Notes under the pieces: model-generated
What the model was told of the DNA's origin: nothing
Databases searched by the model: none
What the model saw: the letters and a program-made list of their open reading frames with translations, nothing else
NCBI GenBank assembly: GCA_945869195.1
Contig: CAMBNV010000006.1
Coordinates: 1-64,000, forward strand
From: Gemmatimonas phototrophica
Lineage (GTDB): Bacteria > Gemmatimonadota > Gemmatimonadetes > Gemmatimonadales > Gemmatimonadaceae
Length of the DNA: 64,000 nucleotides
Direction: 5' to 3'
Part shown: positions 20,487-32,512 of the stretch, one piece after another
Numbering within the stretch: position 1 is the stretch's first letter
How the letters are laid out: each line of letters opens with the position of its first letter
Made by a program: the position numbers and the translations under genes

Positions 20487-21835
20487 GCGTGGTGCCCCCG
20501 CGCCACGTGGGACTTGGACGAGGTGAGTTGCACGAGACGCGCGCGCCCCGGCGTGAGCTTCGACGTGACGTTGCGCGCGTCGATCACGAGCGCGGCCCTG
20601 TCGACCACGCGCTGGTAGTCCACCGACGTGTGGTCGGTGATCACGACCACGGCGTCGACTTCCGCCAGCAGCGCGTCGGTCAGTTCCACGCCGTGCATCT
20701 CATGCCCGTCCTCGCGGAACGACGGCACATGCGGGTCATGGTACACGACGTGCGCGCCGCGCTCCTCGAGCAGGCGCATCACGTCGAGCGCCGGGCTCTC
20801 GCGCATGTCGTCGATGTCGCGCTTGTAGGCGACCCCGAGCACGAGGACCTTGCTCCCCTTCACCGACTTGCGGTCGTCGTTGAGCGCCCACGAGATCTTC
20901 TCGACCACGTAGTCGGGCATCGCCGAGTTGACCTCGCTCGCGAGGTCGATGAAGCGCGTCTTGTAGTTGAGCGACCGCATCTTCCACGCGAGGTAGTGCG
21001 GATCGAGCGGGATGCAGTGCCCGCCGATGCCGGGGCCCGGCGTGAACTTCATGAATCCGAACGGCTTCGTGGCCGCCGCGTCGATCACTTCCCACACGTC
21101 GACGCCCAGGCGGTCACAGACGATCGCCATCTCGTTCACGAGGCCGATGTTGACCGAGCGGAAGGTGTTCTCGAGCAGCTTCACCAGTTCCGCCGCCTCG
21201 GGCGACGAGACCGGCACCACGACGTCGATCGTCGACTGGTAGAACGCGGTCGCGACCGTGTTGCAGGCCGGCGTGATGCCGCCCACGACCTTCGGCGTGT
21301 TCTTCGTGTGGTAGACCGGGTTGCCCGGGTCCACGCGCTCGGGGCTGAAGGCGAGGAAGACATCCTCGCCCACCGTGAGCCCGCGCTCCTCGAGTCGCGG
21401 CTGCAGCAGCTCGCGCGTCGTGCCGGGATAGCTCGTGCTCTCGAGGACGATCAGCATGCCCTCGTGCGCGTACTGCGCGACCGTCGCGGAGGCCGAGAGG
21501 ACGTACGACATGTCCGGGTCGCGGGTCTTCGCCAACGGCGTCGGCACCGCGATCGAGACGGTGTCGACGCCGGCGAGCTTCGATGCGTCGGTCGTCGCGA
21601 GGAACTTGCCGCTCTTCACGTGTTGCGCCACCCGCGCGCCGGGGATGTCCTGGATGTGTGAATCGCCCCGCATCAACAGCGCGCAGACGCGCTCGCTGAC
21701 GTCGTAGCCGACGACAGTGAATCCCGCCTCGCAGAGCTCCATCGCCAGCGGGAGCCCGACGTAGCCGAGGCCGATCACGGAGCCGACGGCCGTGCGGTCC
21801 TGGATCTTCTTGAGGAGCTGCTGCTGCATGCTCAT
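20483..21835 (-). CDS. wbpA: UDP-N-acetylglucosamine 6-dehydrogenase (WbpA-type)
   Basis: 450 residues. NAD-binding VIGLGYVGLPLAMELCEAGF, FSPERVDPGNPVYHTKNTPKVVGG and the catalytic Cys in GPGIGGHCIPLDPHYLAWK; C-terminal VLVLGVAYKRDIDDMRESPAL. The SPERxDPGN and GGHCIPLDP forms separate this group from Ugd and match UDP-HexNAc dehydrogenases. It makes UDP-GlcNAcA, the substrate of the WbpB/WbpE pair encoded next to it. The exact HexNAc substrate is inferred from context. Confidence 0.88.
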   Translation of the reverse strand: MSMQQQLLKKIQDRTAVGSVIGLGYVGLPLAMELCEAGFTVVGYDVSERVCALLMRGDSHIQDIPGARVAQHVKSGKFLATTDASKLAGVDTVSIAVPTPLAKTRDPDMSYVLSASATVAQYAHEGMLIVLESTSYPGTTRELLQPRLEERGLTVGEDVFLAFSPERVDPGNPVYHTKNTPKVVGGITPACNTVATAFYQSTIDVVVPVSSPEAAELVKLLENTFRSVNIGLVNEMAIVCDRLGVDVWEVIDAAATKPFGFMKFTPGPGIGGHCIPLDPHYLAWKMRSLNYKTRFIDLASEVNSAMPDYVVEKISWALNDDRKSVKGSKVLVLGVAYKRDIDDMRESPALDVMRLLEERGAHVVYHDPHVPSFREDGHEMHGVELTDALLAEVDAVVVITDHTSVDYQRVVDRAALVIDARNVTSKLTPGRARLVQLTSSKSHVARGHHA

Positions 21836-21860
21836 GCGGAGCGCGGGGTTGGGGTGCGGG

Positions 21861-22973
21861 TCACTTGCCGAAGAACGAACGCACGCCCGCGACGACCTCG
21901 TCGAGCTGGGCGCGGGTGAGTTCGGGGAAGACGGGGAGCGAGACCACCTCGTGCGACGCCTTCTCGGACTCGGGGCAGCTCCCCTGCTTGTAGCCGAGGT
22001 ACGCGAAGCAGGGCTGCAGGTGAAGCGGGAGCGGGTAGTAGACCGAGTGGCCGATTCCCTTGGTCTTCAGGTGGTCCTTGAGCGCGTCGCGCCGATCGAT
22101 TCGAACCGTGTACTGATTGACGATCGATTCATTGGCCGGATCGATGAAGGGCGTCGTGAGGTCACCCAGATCCGCGAAGGCCGCATCGTAGTACGCGGCA
22201 TTGGCGCGGCGCTTGGCGCTCCACCCCGCAAGGTGCGGCAGCTTGGCCGAGAGCACCACCGCCTGCAACGCATCGAGTCGCGAGTTGTAGCCGACCTCTT
22301 CGTGCAGGTAGGTCTGCACCGAGCCATGTGTGCGGAGGCGCATGAGGCGCTTGAAGATCGTTTCGTCCTGGGTGACGATCATGCCGCCGTCACCGTAGCC
22401 ACCGAGGTTCTTCGACGGGAAGAACGAGAAGGTCCCAATCGTTGCCGCCTCACCCGCCATCCGCCACTGTCCATCGATCTGCCGGCGCGCGCCGATGCTC
22501 TGCGCAGCGTCTTCGATGATTGGCATGGTCGGCAACAGGCGACGCACCTCTTCGACCGCCGCCATCTGGCCGAAGAGGTCGACGGGGATGACCGCCTTCG
22601 TCCGCGAGGTGACCCCGGCCGCCGCCAAGTCGGGGCGAATATTAAACGTCTTGGGGTCGATGTCGACGAAGACCGGCTTGGCGCCGACGTTATGGATGGT
22701 GCCCGCCGTCGCGAAGAAGGTGAACGGGCTCGTCACCACCTCGTCGTCGCGGCCGATGTCGAGGGCACGCAGCGCGATGAGGATCGCGTCGGTGCCGTTG
22801 GCGCAACCAACCGCGTACCTGGTCCTGGAGAGCCCAGCGATCTCGCATTCGAACGCCGACACAGGTGCGCCGAGGATGAACGCCTGATCGTCCACGACCT
22901 TGAGGAGGTTTTGTACCACCTCGTCGCGGATGGTGTCGTGCTGGGCCTTGAGATCGAGAAGTGGAACGGCCAT
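21861..22973 (-). CDS. wbpE: PLP-dependent sugar aminotransferase (DegT/DnrJ/EryC1/StrS family, WbpE-type)
   Basis: 370 residues from ATG 22973, which has an AGGTGA about 9 nt upstream. VPLLDLKAQHDTIRDEV opening, then GCANGTDAILIALRAL, TSPFTFFATAGTI, IEDAAQS and the PLP lysine in SFFPSKNLGGYGDGG (about 185). Expected reaction: amination of UDP-3-keto-GlcNAcA to UDP-GlcNAc3NA with glutamate. A 115-bp gap separates it from the WbpB-type gene upstream. Confidence 0.9.
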   Translation of the reverse strand: MAVPLLDLKAQHDTIRDEVVQNLLKVVDDQAFILGAPVSAFECEIAGLSRTRYAVGCANGTDAILIALRALDIGRDDEVVTSPFTFFATAGTIHNVGAKPVFVDIDPKTFNIRPDLAAAGVTSRTKAVIPVDLFGQMAAVEEVRRLLPTMPIIEDAAQSIGARRQIDGQWRMAGEAATIGTFSFFPSKNLGGYGDGGMIVTQDETIFKRLMRLRTHGSVQTYLHEEVGYNSRLDALQAVVLSAKLPHLAGWSAKRRANAAYYDAAFADLGDLTTPFIDPANESIVNQYTVRIDRRDALKDHLKTKGIGHSVYYPLPLHLQPCFAYLGYKQGSCPESEKASHEVVSLPVFPELTRAQLDEVVAGVRSFFGK

Positions 22974-23088
22974 AAGTGTCACCTATCTCGGTTGGATGGG
23001 ACCGGGCGAACCATTTGCGGCGCAAGCAGTTAAAGATCGCCGGGCCGCCTCGGTGAGTCAACGAACTCCGCCGCTCGATACCGCCCGA
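22974..23088 (-). other. 115-bp gap within the nucleotide-sugar block
   Basis: Holds a TTGACT (23056-23061, minus strand) and an AT-rich TTTAAC (23029-23034), but the 21-nt spacing is too wide for a standard promoter. It may hold an internal promoter for the wbpE-secA segment. No gene seen. Confidence 0.3.
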
Positions 23089-24129
23089 TCAGGAGCGGAG
23101 CGGGAGCGGGACCTCACGGCCCGTCTTAGCGGACTCGTAGATGCCAAGGACGAGTTCGAGCGACTTCCGGCCTCCCCGTCCGTCGGTATCCGCGGTGGCC
23201 TCCCCTCGGATCACACTGAGCACGTTTCGGTAATACGGCTCGTGTCCGAATCCGTACACCGAGGCGGGCGCACTATTCGCGGACTCCACCAGCTTGTCAT
23301 CATCGTCGTAGTCGGCAAACTGCCAGTGCTCGATCCGGTTGACAGCGGTGCCACCGATCTTCACGGTACCTTTTTCGCCGAGCAGCGTGATCGACCCCTC
23401 AAGGTTCTTGGGGAAGGTGAGCATCGTCACCTCGAGCACGCCGATCGCCCCGTTGCGGAACTTGAGGATCGCCGCGCCGGAGTCCTCGGCCTCGATCCGC
23501 CGGGCCAATGTGGCGGTCTTGGCCATCACACTCTCCACCGGGCCAACGAGCCACTGAATGAGGTCGACGTAGTGCGAGGCCTGATTCATGAAGGCCCCGC
23601 CGTCGAACTCCCAGGTGCCGCGCCAGGGCGCCTGATCGTAGTACTCCTGCGGACGCGCCCAGCGCACCGTCGCGTTGGCCATGAAGATTCGCCCGAATCG
23701 TCCCTTGTCCATCGCGCGCTTCACCAACTGGACCGTCGCGTTCAGTCGGTTCTGCTTGATCACGAACAACTGGACTCCTGCGTCGTCACAAGCCTTGACC
23801 AACTCGTCGGCGGACGCGAGCGAGATCGCCATCGGCTTCTCGCAGATGACATGCTTCCCCGCCCTGGCGGCCGCGCTCCCATGCGCCGGGTGAAGCCCCG
23901 ACGGTGTCGCGATCGAAATGACCTCGCACGGGACCTGCGCGAGCAGCTGCTCGTAGCTCGTGAAGAAGGGCACGTGCCACCTCTCCCCGGCCGCGCGGGC
24001 CCGCGCTTCGACCGAGTCACAGACGGCCACGAGGGTCAGCCCCTCAATGCGGTCGATCGCTTCGAGATGGTTGGCGCTGATGCGGCCGCAGCCAACGAGC
24101 GCGACGCGAATGGGGGGGAGCGAACTCAT
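23089..24129 (-). CDS. wbpB: Gfo/Idh/MocA-family oxidoreductase (WbpB-type UDP-GlcNAcA 3-dehydrogenase)
   Basis: 346 residues. Rossmann motif VALVGCGRISANHLEAI, catalytic EKPMAIS (Lys about 100), then IKQNRLNATVQLVKRAM and RWARPQEYYDQAPWRGTW...GGAFMNQASHYVDL, characteristic of WbpB/WlbA. These enzymes oxidise the 3-OH of UDP-GlcNAcA, some recycling NADH with 2-oxoglutarate. Coupled to the acetyltransferase gene by ATGA. Confidence 0.9.
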   Translation of the reverse strand: MSSLPPIRVALVGCGRISANHLEAIDRIEGLTLVAVCDSVEARARAAGERWHVPFFTSYEQLLAQVPCEVISIATPSGLHPAHGSAAARAGKHVICEKPMAISLASADELVKACDDAGVQLFVIKQNRLNATVQLVKRAMDKGRFGRIFMANATVRWARPQEYYDQAPWRGTWEFDGGAFMNQASHYVDLIQWLVGPVESVMAKTATLARRIEAEDSGAAILKFRNGAIGVLEVTMLTFPKNLEGSITLLGEKGTVKIGGTAVNRIEHWQFADYDDDDKLVESANSAPASVYGFGHEPYYRNVLSVIRGEATADTDGRGGRKSLELVLGIYESAKTGREVPLPLRS

Positions 24130-24710
24130 GGGCGTGGCTCGGTTTCGGGGACCAACATGTCAGCCACTAGGGTGTAGGACGTGCCGCAATCGGCGCAGCG
24201 CGCACGCCCGCCGTCGAGACGGAGCGCCTCACCGCAGGCGCAGACCCAGCCGCGCTGACGCGCCGGCACGCCGGTCACGAGCGCGTAGGCGGGCACATCG
24301 CGCGTGACCACGGCACCGGCGCCGACCAGGCAGTACTCGCCGAGCGTGACGCCGCAGACGATCGTGGCATTCGCCCCGATGCTCGCACCACGGCGCACGA
24401 GCGTCCGGCGGTACTCATGCTTGCGACTGACATGGCTCCGCGGGTTGATCACATTCGTGAAGACCATCGATGGCCCGCAGAAGACATCGTCCTCGATCTC
24501 GACGCCTTCGTAGATCGAGACGTTGTTCTGGACTTTCACATTGCGCCCAAGGAGCGTGCCGCTCATCACCACTGTATTCTGGCCCAGCGAGCAGTCGGCA
24601 CCGATCACGGCGCCCGGCATCACATGGCAGAAGTGCCAGACTTTGGTGCCCGCGCCGAGCACCGCTCCGGCGTCGACATAGGCGGAGGCATGCACGAAGG
24701 CCTCGGTCAT
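24126..24710 (-). CDS. wbpD: Left-handed beta-helix N-acetyltransferase (WbpD-type) with C-terminal zinc-ribbon-like tail
   Basis: 194 residues from ATG 24710, which forms an ATGA with the carB stop. Hexapeptide repeats ([62 protein letters not shown]) form the acyl-CoA-dependent acetyltransferase. Residues about 157-180 carry CACG...CADCG, a four-cysteine pattern likely to bind zinc. Expected reaction: acetylation of the 3-amino group to give UDP-GlcNAc3NAcA. Confidence 0.88.
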   Translation of the reverse strand: MTEAFVHASAYVDAGAVLGAGTKVWHFCHVMPGAVIGADCSLGQNTVVMSGTLLGRNVKVQNNVSIYEGVEIEDDVFCGPSMVFTNVINPRSHVSRKHEYRRTLVRRGASIGANATIVCGVTLGEYCLVGAGAVVTRDVPAYALVTGVPARQRGWVCACGEALRLDGGRARCADCGTSYTLVADMLVPETEPRP

Positions 24711-27700
24711 GCGAGCTGCTCCTGCCACTCCTGCAACGACCGGACCGTCGGCGCCTGCTCCCGCATCGACTCGATCGCATCGCAGGCCGCACTCGCCCCA
24801 GAGAGCGTGGTGGTGTACGGGACGCGATTCGCTACTGCGGCCTGGCGCATGGTGTAGTCGTCGCGCTGGGAGGCGGTGCCAAGCGGGGTGTTGATCAACA
24901 GTTGAATCTCCCCGTTCACCATGAGGTCGATCGCGTGCGGACGGCCCTCGCTGACCTTAAAGACGCGTGTCGAAGGCACCCCGTGCTCTGCCAGGTAGCG
25001 GCTGGTGCCGTCGGTCGCAACGATCCCAAAGCCCATCGCGTGGAAGCGTCGGGCCATCGGCACCGCACCAGCGCGGTCCATCGCGTTGACGGTGATCATC
25101 ACCTTCCCCTTCAGAGGCAGTCCGTTCCCGGCGGAGATCTGCGCCTTCGCGAAGGCCGTGCCGAAGCTCTCGCTGACTCCCATCACTTCACCGGTCGAAC
25201 GCATCTCCGGGCCGAGAATCGGGTCGAACTCGCGGAACTTCGAGAACGGAAAGACCGCCTCCTTCACCGCCACGAACGGCGCGATGATCTCCGCAGTGTA
25301 CCCCAGCGCCTCGAGCGTCTCTCCGAGCATCACGCGAGCCGCCAACGAGGCGAGCGGCTTTCCAATCGTCTTCGAGACGAACGGAATCGTGCGCGAGGCG
25401 CGTGGATTCACTTCGATCACATAGACCACGTCGTCCTTCACGGCGTACTGCACATTGATGAGCCCGACCACGCCCAGCGCCTTTGCGAACGCGACCGTGT
25501 GCCGACGCATGATGTCCTGATGCTCCCGAGTGATCCGGGCCGGCGGCAGGCAGCAGGCTGAGTCACCAGAGTGGATTCCCGCCGCCTCAATGTGCTCCAT
25601 TACGCCGCCGATGACCACGGTCGTGCCATCCGATATCGCGTCGACATCGGCCTCGAACGCATCTTCGAGGAAGACGTCCACCAGCACCGGGCGCTCCTCA
25701 GAGACGCGGACCGCGCGCACGAAATATTCGCGCAGCGACGGCTCGTCATACACGATCTCCATCGCGCGTCCGCCGAGCACGTAGCTGGGGCGCACGAGCA
25801 CCGGATACCCGATGCGCGAGGCGATCGTGACGGCTTCGGCGACGCTGGTCGCCGTGCCGTTCGGCGGCTGTGCCACCCCGAGCCCGCGCGCGAGCGCCTC
25901 GAACCGCTTCCGATCCTCGGCGATGTCGATCGCCTCGGGCGACGTGCCGAGGATTCGCACCCCGGCCGCCTCGAGCGGTTTGACCAGTTTCAGCGGCGTC
26001 TGGCCACCGAGCTGTACGATCACGCCAACCGGCTGCTCGCGCTCGACGATCTCGAGGACATCCTCGAGCGTCAACGGCTCGAAGTAGAGCTTGTCTGAGG
26101 TGTCGTAGTCGGTCGAGACAGTCTCTGGATTGGAGTTGACCATGATCGTCTCGTAGCCGGCCTCGCGTAGCGCGATCGCCGCACGGACGCAGCAGTAGTC
26201 GAACTCGACCCCCTGCCCGATCCGGTTCGGCCCACTCCCCAGAATGACCACCGACTTTTTGCCCGAGCGCGGCGCTTCCGACTCCTCGTCATACGACGAG
26301 TAGAGGTACGGCGTGTTCGACGGAAACTCGCCCGCGCAGGTGTCGACCATCTTGTACGCCGGACGGACGCCGAGCGCCCAGCGGCGTTCGCGCACCGTCG
26401 CCTCGGTCTCTCCGCGGAGCCGCGCGAGCTGCGGATCGGAGAAGCCCATGCGCTTCATACGACGCAGCGTATCGGCATCGACCTCGGGGAGCGCCGTGTA
26501 CACCGTCTCAGCGTCAGAGAGCTCCTCGAGCTGTCGTAGGAACCAGGGATCGATGCCCGTGCGGTGGTGCAGCTCCTCGACGGAGATCCCGAGCTTGAGG
26601 CCGCGCTTGAGTTGAAAGATTCGCTCGGGCACCGGCATGGCGAGCGCTGTCCAGACGGCGTCGAGCGAAGCGTCGGCCACGCGATCGTCCTCCGGACGAC
26701 GTGCGACCTCCCACCCGGCGCGCCCGGTCTCGAGTGCGCGCAATCCCTTCTGGAACGCTTCCTTAAACGTCCGCCCGATCGCCATCGACTCACCGACCGA
26801 CTTCATCTGGGTCGTCAGATACGGATTCGCGCCCGGGAACTTCTCGAACGCAAACCGAGGCACCTTCACCACGACATAGTCGAGCACCGGCTCGAAGCTC
26901 GCCGGCGTCGTCTTCGTGATGTCGTTCGGGATCTCGTCGAGGTGATACCCCACGGCGAGCTTCGTCCCGATGCGCGCGATCGCGAAGCCCGTGGCTTTCG
27001 ACGCGAGCGCGGATGACCGTGAGACGCGCGGATTCATCTCGATGACGACCATGTCGCCGTCCGCCGGATTCACCGCGAACTGGATGTTGCAGCCGCCCGC
27101 CTCGACCCCGATCTCGCGAATGACCTTGATCGCCGCATCGCGCATCGTCTGATACTCGCGGTCCGAGAGCGTCATCGCCGGGGCACAGGTGATCGAATCG
27201 CCCGTATGCACGCCCATCGGATCGATGTTCTCGATCGAACAGATGATGACCACGTTGTCGGCCGAGTCGCGCATGACCTCGAGCTCGTACTCCTTCCACC
27301 CGATCAGCGACCGTTCGATCAACACCTGCGAGATCGGCGACTCATCGAGACCGCGGCGCACGATCTGTTCGTACTCCTCGCGGTTGTAGGCGATGCCGCC
27401 ACCGGAACCGCCGAGCGTGAATGCGGGACGGATGATCGCCGGGAATCCGGTCCAGTCGGCGATGTCGAGCGCCTCGGTCCATGTGGTCGCGATCTTCCCC
27501 TCCGGGCATTTGAGCCCGATCCGCACCATCGCTTCGCCGAAGAGCTTGCGGTCCTCGGCGACCTTGATCGCGCGCGCGTTCGCGCCGATCAGCTCCACTC
27601 CGTACTTCTCGAGGACGCCATTCTCGTACAGCGCCATCGCCACGTTGAGCGCCGTCTGGCCCCCCATGGTCGGGAGCAGCGCATCGGGCCTCTCGCGCGC

Positions 27701-27920
27701 GATGATGAGCTCGACGTACTCGGGCGTCACCGGCTCGATGTACGTCCGGTCGGCGACCTCGGGGTCGGTCATGATCGTCGCCGGATTGGAGTTCACGAGG
27801 ATGACCTCGTACCCCTCCTCGCGGAGCGCCTTCGCCGCCTGCGTGCCAGAGTAGTCGAACTCGGCGCCCTGCCCAATGACGATCGGGCCGGAACCAATGA
27901 GCAGGATGCGATGGATGTCG

Positions 27921-27934
<14 letters not shown>
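24707..27934 (-). CDS. carB: Carbamoyl-phosphate synthase large subunit
   Basis: 1075 residues, full length. Two tandem ATP-grasp halves ([28 protein letters not shown] near the start; the second half begins [24 protein letters not shown] near 555), [16 protein letters not shown] and [16 protein letters not shown], and a C-terminal MGS-like regulatory domain (about 940-1075). With CarA it makes carbamoyl phosphate for pyrimidines and arginine; carA is not in the window. It is embedded between rmd (14-nt overlap) and wbpD (ATGA). Confidence 0.97.
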
Positions 27935-29923
<1,989 letters not shown>

Positions 29924-29972
29924 CTACCAGCTGCGTTCTACCCGATCCCCTCGCCCCACTCTATCACACAAA

Positions 29973-30000
29973 CGGGGGAAGCGCCAAGACGCTCCCCCCG
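29973..30000 (-). terminator. Rho-independent terminator of the ribosomal alpha operon
   Basis: 11-bp GC-rich arms (29973-29983 and 29990-30000) with one A-C mismatch, 6-nt loop; on the minus strand the stem is followed by GTTTGTGTG. Lies 24 bp past the rpmB stop. Confidence 0.8.
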
Positions 30001-30024
30001 TGGTGCATGTGCGTTGCAACGGCC

Positions 30025-30246
30025 TTAGACGGCGACGGCGATCCCACGAGGCGCGCGCTGGATCTTGCCGGCGTTCAGGCAACGGGTGCAGACCTTGATC
30101 TTCGTGACCTTACCCTGGATCGCGATGCGGGCCACCTGAAGATTGGGCTTCCAGGTGCGACGCGTCGAGTTGTTCGCATGCGAACGGTTGTTGCCGAACG
30201 CGACGCCCTTGTCACAGACGTAGCAACGATTGCGCTGAATGGGCAT
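30025..30246 (-). CDS. rpmB: 50S ribosomal protein L28
   Basis: 73 residues from ATG 30246. Two CxxC pairs (CYVCDKG and CTRCLNAG) mark the zinc-binding form of L28, with NNRSHANNSTRRTWKPNLQ between. Last gene of the operon, 4 bp after rplQ; L28 is more often paired with L33 (rpmG) elsewhere. Confidence 0.95.
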   Translation of the reverse strand: MPIQRNRCYVCDKGVAFGNNRSHANNSTRRTWKPNLQVARIAIQGKVTKIKVCTRCLNAGKIQRAPRGIAVAV

Positions 30247-30250
30247 CGGA

Positions 30251-30607
30251 TCAACCCTGGATGATTTCAATGCGCGCCATATCTGCGCCGTCACCCTTGC
30301 GGTGACCGGTCTTCAGGATGCGCGTGTAACCGCCCGCCCGCGTCGCGAGCTTGGGGCCAACAACCTGGAAGAGCTTGTCGGCGGCGGCACGCTTCTGCAC
30401 ATGCTTGCCCGCGAGGCGACGGGCATGGAGCGTACCCGTGCGCGCCTTCGTGATCAGCTTTTCAACGAAGGGCCGGAGCTCCTTCGCCTTGGCTTCAGTG
30501 GTCTCGATCGCGCCCTGCTCGATGAGCGAGGTCGCGAGGTTGCGGAGCAGCGCCAGGCGCTGCTCGGAGGTGCGGCGGAGGCTCCGCCCAGCTTTGCGGT
30601 GACGCAT
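30251..30607 (-). CDS. rplQ: 50S ribosomal protein L17
   Basis: 118 residues from ATG 30607. MRHRKAGRSLRRTSEQRLALLRNLATSLI and the TTEAKAKELRPFVEKLIT signature. Follows rpoA by 4 bp, the usual order. Confidence 0.97.
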   Translation of the reverse strand: MRHRKAGRSLRRTSEQRLALLRNLATSLIEQGAIETTEAKAKELRPFVEKLITKARTGTLHARRLAGKHVQKRAAADKLFQVVGPKLATRAGGYTRILKTGHRKGDGADMARIEIIQG

Positions 30608-30611
30608 CGTC

Positions 30612-31682
30612 CTAGTCCTCTTCGTCGTCGGGAGCGTTCGCGGCCGCGCGGCTCGGTGGCGTGCCCCAATCGGCCACGCGAACACCATCCGTCGACTCTT
30701 CGAACTTCATGCCGAAATTCAGCCCTTCCTTCTCCAGAAGATCGGCGATTTCCTGGAGTGACTTCTTCCCGAAATTCTTCACCTGCAGGATCTGCGTCTC
30801 AGTCTGGCGGACGAGATCGCCGAGCGAGCGGATGCTGGAGTTCTTGAGTGAGTTGACCGAGCGAACCGAGAGAGACAGGTCGTCGATCGGGGTACGGAGG
30901 AGCTCGGCGAGTCGTGCGCCCTCGGAGCTGCCTTCCGCGCCCGGCACCGCAACGGCCGCGGCGGCTGCGGTCCCAAAGCTCGCGAAGTACTGGAAGTGCG
31001 TCTGCGCGAGCGCCGCTGCGTAGCTCACCGCCTCCTCAGGCGTCACCGTTCCGTCAGTCTCGACGGAGAGTGTGAGACCGTCGTAGTCGGTGCGCTGGCC
31101 TACGCGGGTCTCGGCGACCGAGAAGTTCACGCGGCGGACCGGCGAGTAGATCGAATCGATGCGCACGAGGTCGACTGGCAGGTTACGGTCCTGCGGGTGC
31201 TGGTCGGACTCCATGTAGCCGCGACCCTTGTTGACGTAGAGCTCGATGGAGAGCTCGCGGTCATCCTGGATCGTGAGAAGATGATGCGCGCCGTTCACGA
31301 TGCGCACGCCAGCCGAGGCGTCCAGCTGTCCGGCCGTCACGGCGCCCGACTTCCGAACCTTGAGGCGCAGGATCGCGTCCTCGATGTCCTCGTCGAGTGC
31401 GAGTACCAGCGTCTTGAGGTTGCCGATGATCTGGTGGAGATCCTCGACGACGCCGACGATCGTCTGATGCTCATGCAGCACGCCGTCAATCCGGAAGCCC
31501 CAGACGGCGGCGCCACGGAGCGACGAGAGCAGCATGCGGCGCATGCTGTTGCCGAGGGTGTGGCCGAAGCCACGCTCGAGGGGCTGGAGCCGGAATTCGG
31601 CCACATTCGGATGGTCCTCGCGCTTCGTCATTTCGACGAGCTGCGGACGGACCAGTCCGCGGAGGTCGATCGTATTCGCCAT
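30612..31682 (-). CDS. rpoA: RNA polymerase alpha subunit
   Basis: 356 residues. N-terminal dimerisation domain with FRLQPLERGFGHTLGNSMRRMLLSSLRG; the C-terminal domain (about 260-340) contains IRSLGDLVRQTETQILQVKNFGKKSLQEI, the UP-element and activator contact surface. An unusual 194-bp spacer separates it from rpsD. AAGG about 10 nt upstream of ATG 31682 is the probable ribosome-binding site. Confidence 0.98.
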   Translation of the reverse strand: MANTIDLRGLVRPQLVEMTKREDHPNVAEFRLQPLERGFGHTLGNSMRRMLLSSLRGAAVWGFRIDGVLHEHQTIVGVVEDLHQIIGNLKTLVLALDEDIEDAILRLKVRKSGAVTAGQLDASAGVRIVNGAHHLLTIQDDRELSIELYVNKGRGYMESDQHPQDRNLPVDLVRIDSIYSPVRRVNFSVAETRVGQRTDYDGLTLSVETDGTVTPEEAVSYAAALAQTHFQYFASFGTAAAAAVAVPGAEGSSEGARLAELLRTPIDDLSLSVRSVNSLKNSSIRSLGDLVRQTETQILQVKNFGKKSLQEIADLLEKEGLNFGMKFEESTDGVRVADWGTPPSRAAANAPDDEED

Positions 31683-31876
31683 TAGCCTTGATCCTTGAGT
31701 GGAGGTGTCACGATGACGTTAACGCGCCACCGACGCCGTACCCCGCCCCTGACGCGCGGTACGCCCGTAAGACTGTCAGGGAGTCCTTTCCTGCCAAGCC
31801 GGTGAGCGGGGAAGTAGGCGAGGACGCCCCTACGGGCGGCCTTCTCATTCCCCTGCTCCCCACGCCTGCCGTGCGC
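31683..31876 (-). other. 194-bp spacer between rpsD and rpoA
   Basis: No gene seen. On the minus strand it can form a CGTACC/GGTACG hairpin with GC-rich interior (about 31735-31765) and a small CGCCC/GGGCG hairpin near 31835. It is much longer than the other gaps in this operon (0-4 bp, or 1-nt overlap) and could be a leader for control of rpoA. No good -35/-10 pair was found. Confidence 0.4.
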
Positions 31877-32509
31877 TTACTTCGAGTAGAGCTCCACGAC
31901 GAGCTGTTCCTGCGCCGCGATCGGAATGCTCTGCCGCTGCGGACGCTCAAGCATGCGGCCCGAGAACGTCTCTTTATCGACGGCCAGCCAGCTCGGCGTG
32001 GCCCCACGCGACGCGACCTCGAGGGCCGCCGCGACGATGACGAGCTCGCGGGACTTCTGGCGCAGGCGGATCTCCTGACCCGGCTGCACGTTGAAGCTCG
32101 GGATGTCGACCGACTTCGCGTTGACCTCGACATGACGGTGGCGGATCAGCTGACGCGCGGCCTTGCGACTCGCAGCGAAGCCCAACCGGTACACCATGTT
32201 GTCCAGGCGGCTCTCAAGAGCGGCGAGCAGGTTGTGACCAGTCACGCCCGGGAGCGACGAAACGCGCTCGAACGTATTCCGGAACTGCTTCTCGCTCAAT
32301 CCGTACATGCGCTTGATCTTCTGCTTCTCACGAAGCTGCTTCGCGTACTCGCTCACCTTGCGGCGGCGCGCCGTCGTCTGGCCGTGCTGGCCGGGCGCGT
32401 ACGGGCGCCGCTCCACCGGACACTTCTCGGTGAAACACTTGGTGCCCTTGAGGAAGAGCTTCGTACCTTCACGCCGGCACTGCCGGCAGCTGGGACCTGT
32501 ATAACGCAT
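31877..32509 (-). CDS. rpsD: 30S ribosomal protein S4
   Basis: 210 residues. N-terminal MRYTGPSCRQCRREG with four Cys (C9, C12, C26, C31) in the zinc-binding C+ pattern, KQKIKRMYGLSEKQFRNTF, and the S4 RNA-binding domain (LESRLDNMVYRLGFAASRKAARQLIRHRHVEVNAK). It primes 30S assembly and in other bacteria autoregulates its own operon. Confidence 0.97.
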   Translation of the reverse strand: MRYTGPSCRQCRREGTKLFLKGTKCFTEKCPVERRPYAPGQHGQTTARRRKVSEYAKQLREKQKIKRMYGLSEKQFRNTFERVSSLPGVTGHNLLAALESRLDNMVYRLGFAASRKAARQLIRHRHVEVNAKSVDIPSFNVQPGQEIRLRQKSRELVIVAAALEVASRGATPSWLAVDKETFSGRMLERPQRQSIPIAAQEQLVVELYSK

Positions 32510-32512
32510 TGC

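Noticed and set aside
22974-23088. Sigma-70 promoter in the gap before wbpE
   Set aside because: TTGACT and TTTAAC are 21 nt apart, and intermediate -10 candidates are poor; kept only as a low-confidence note.
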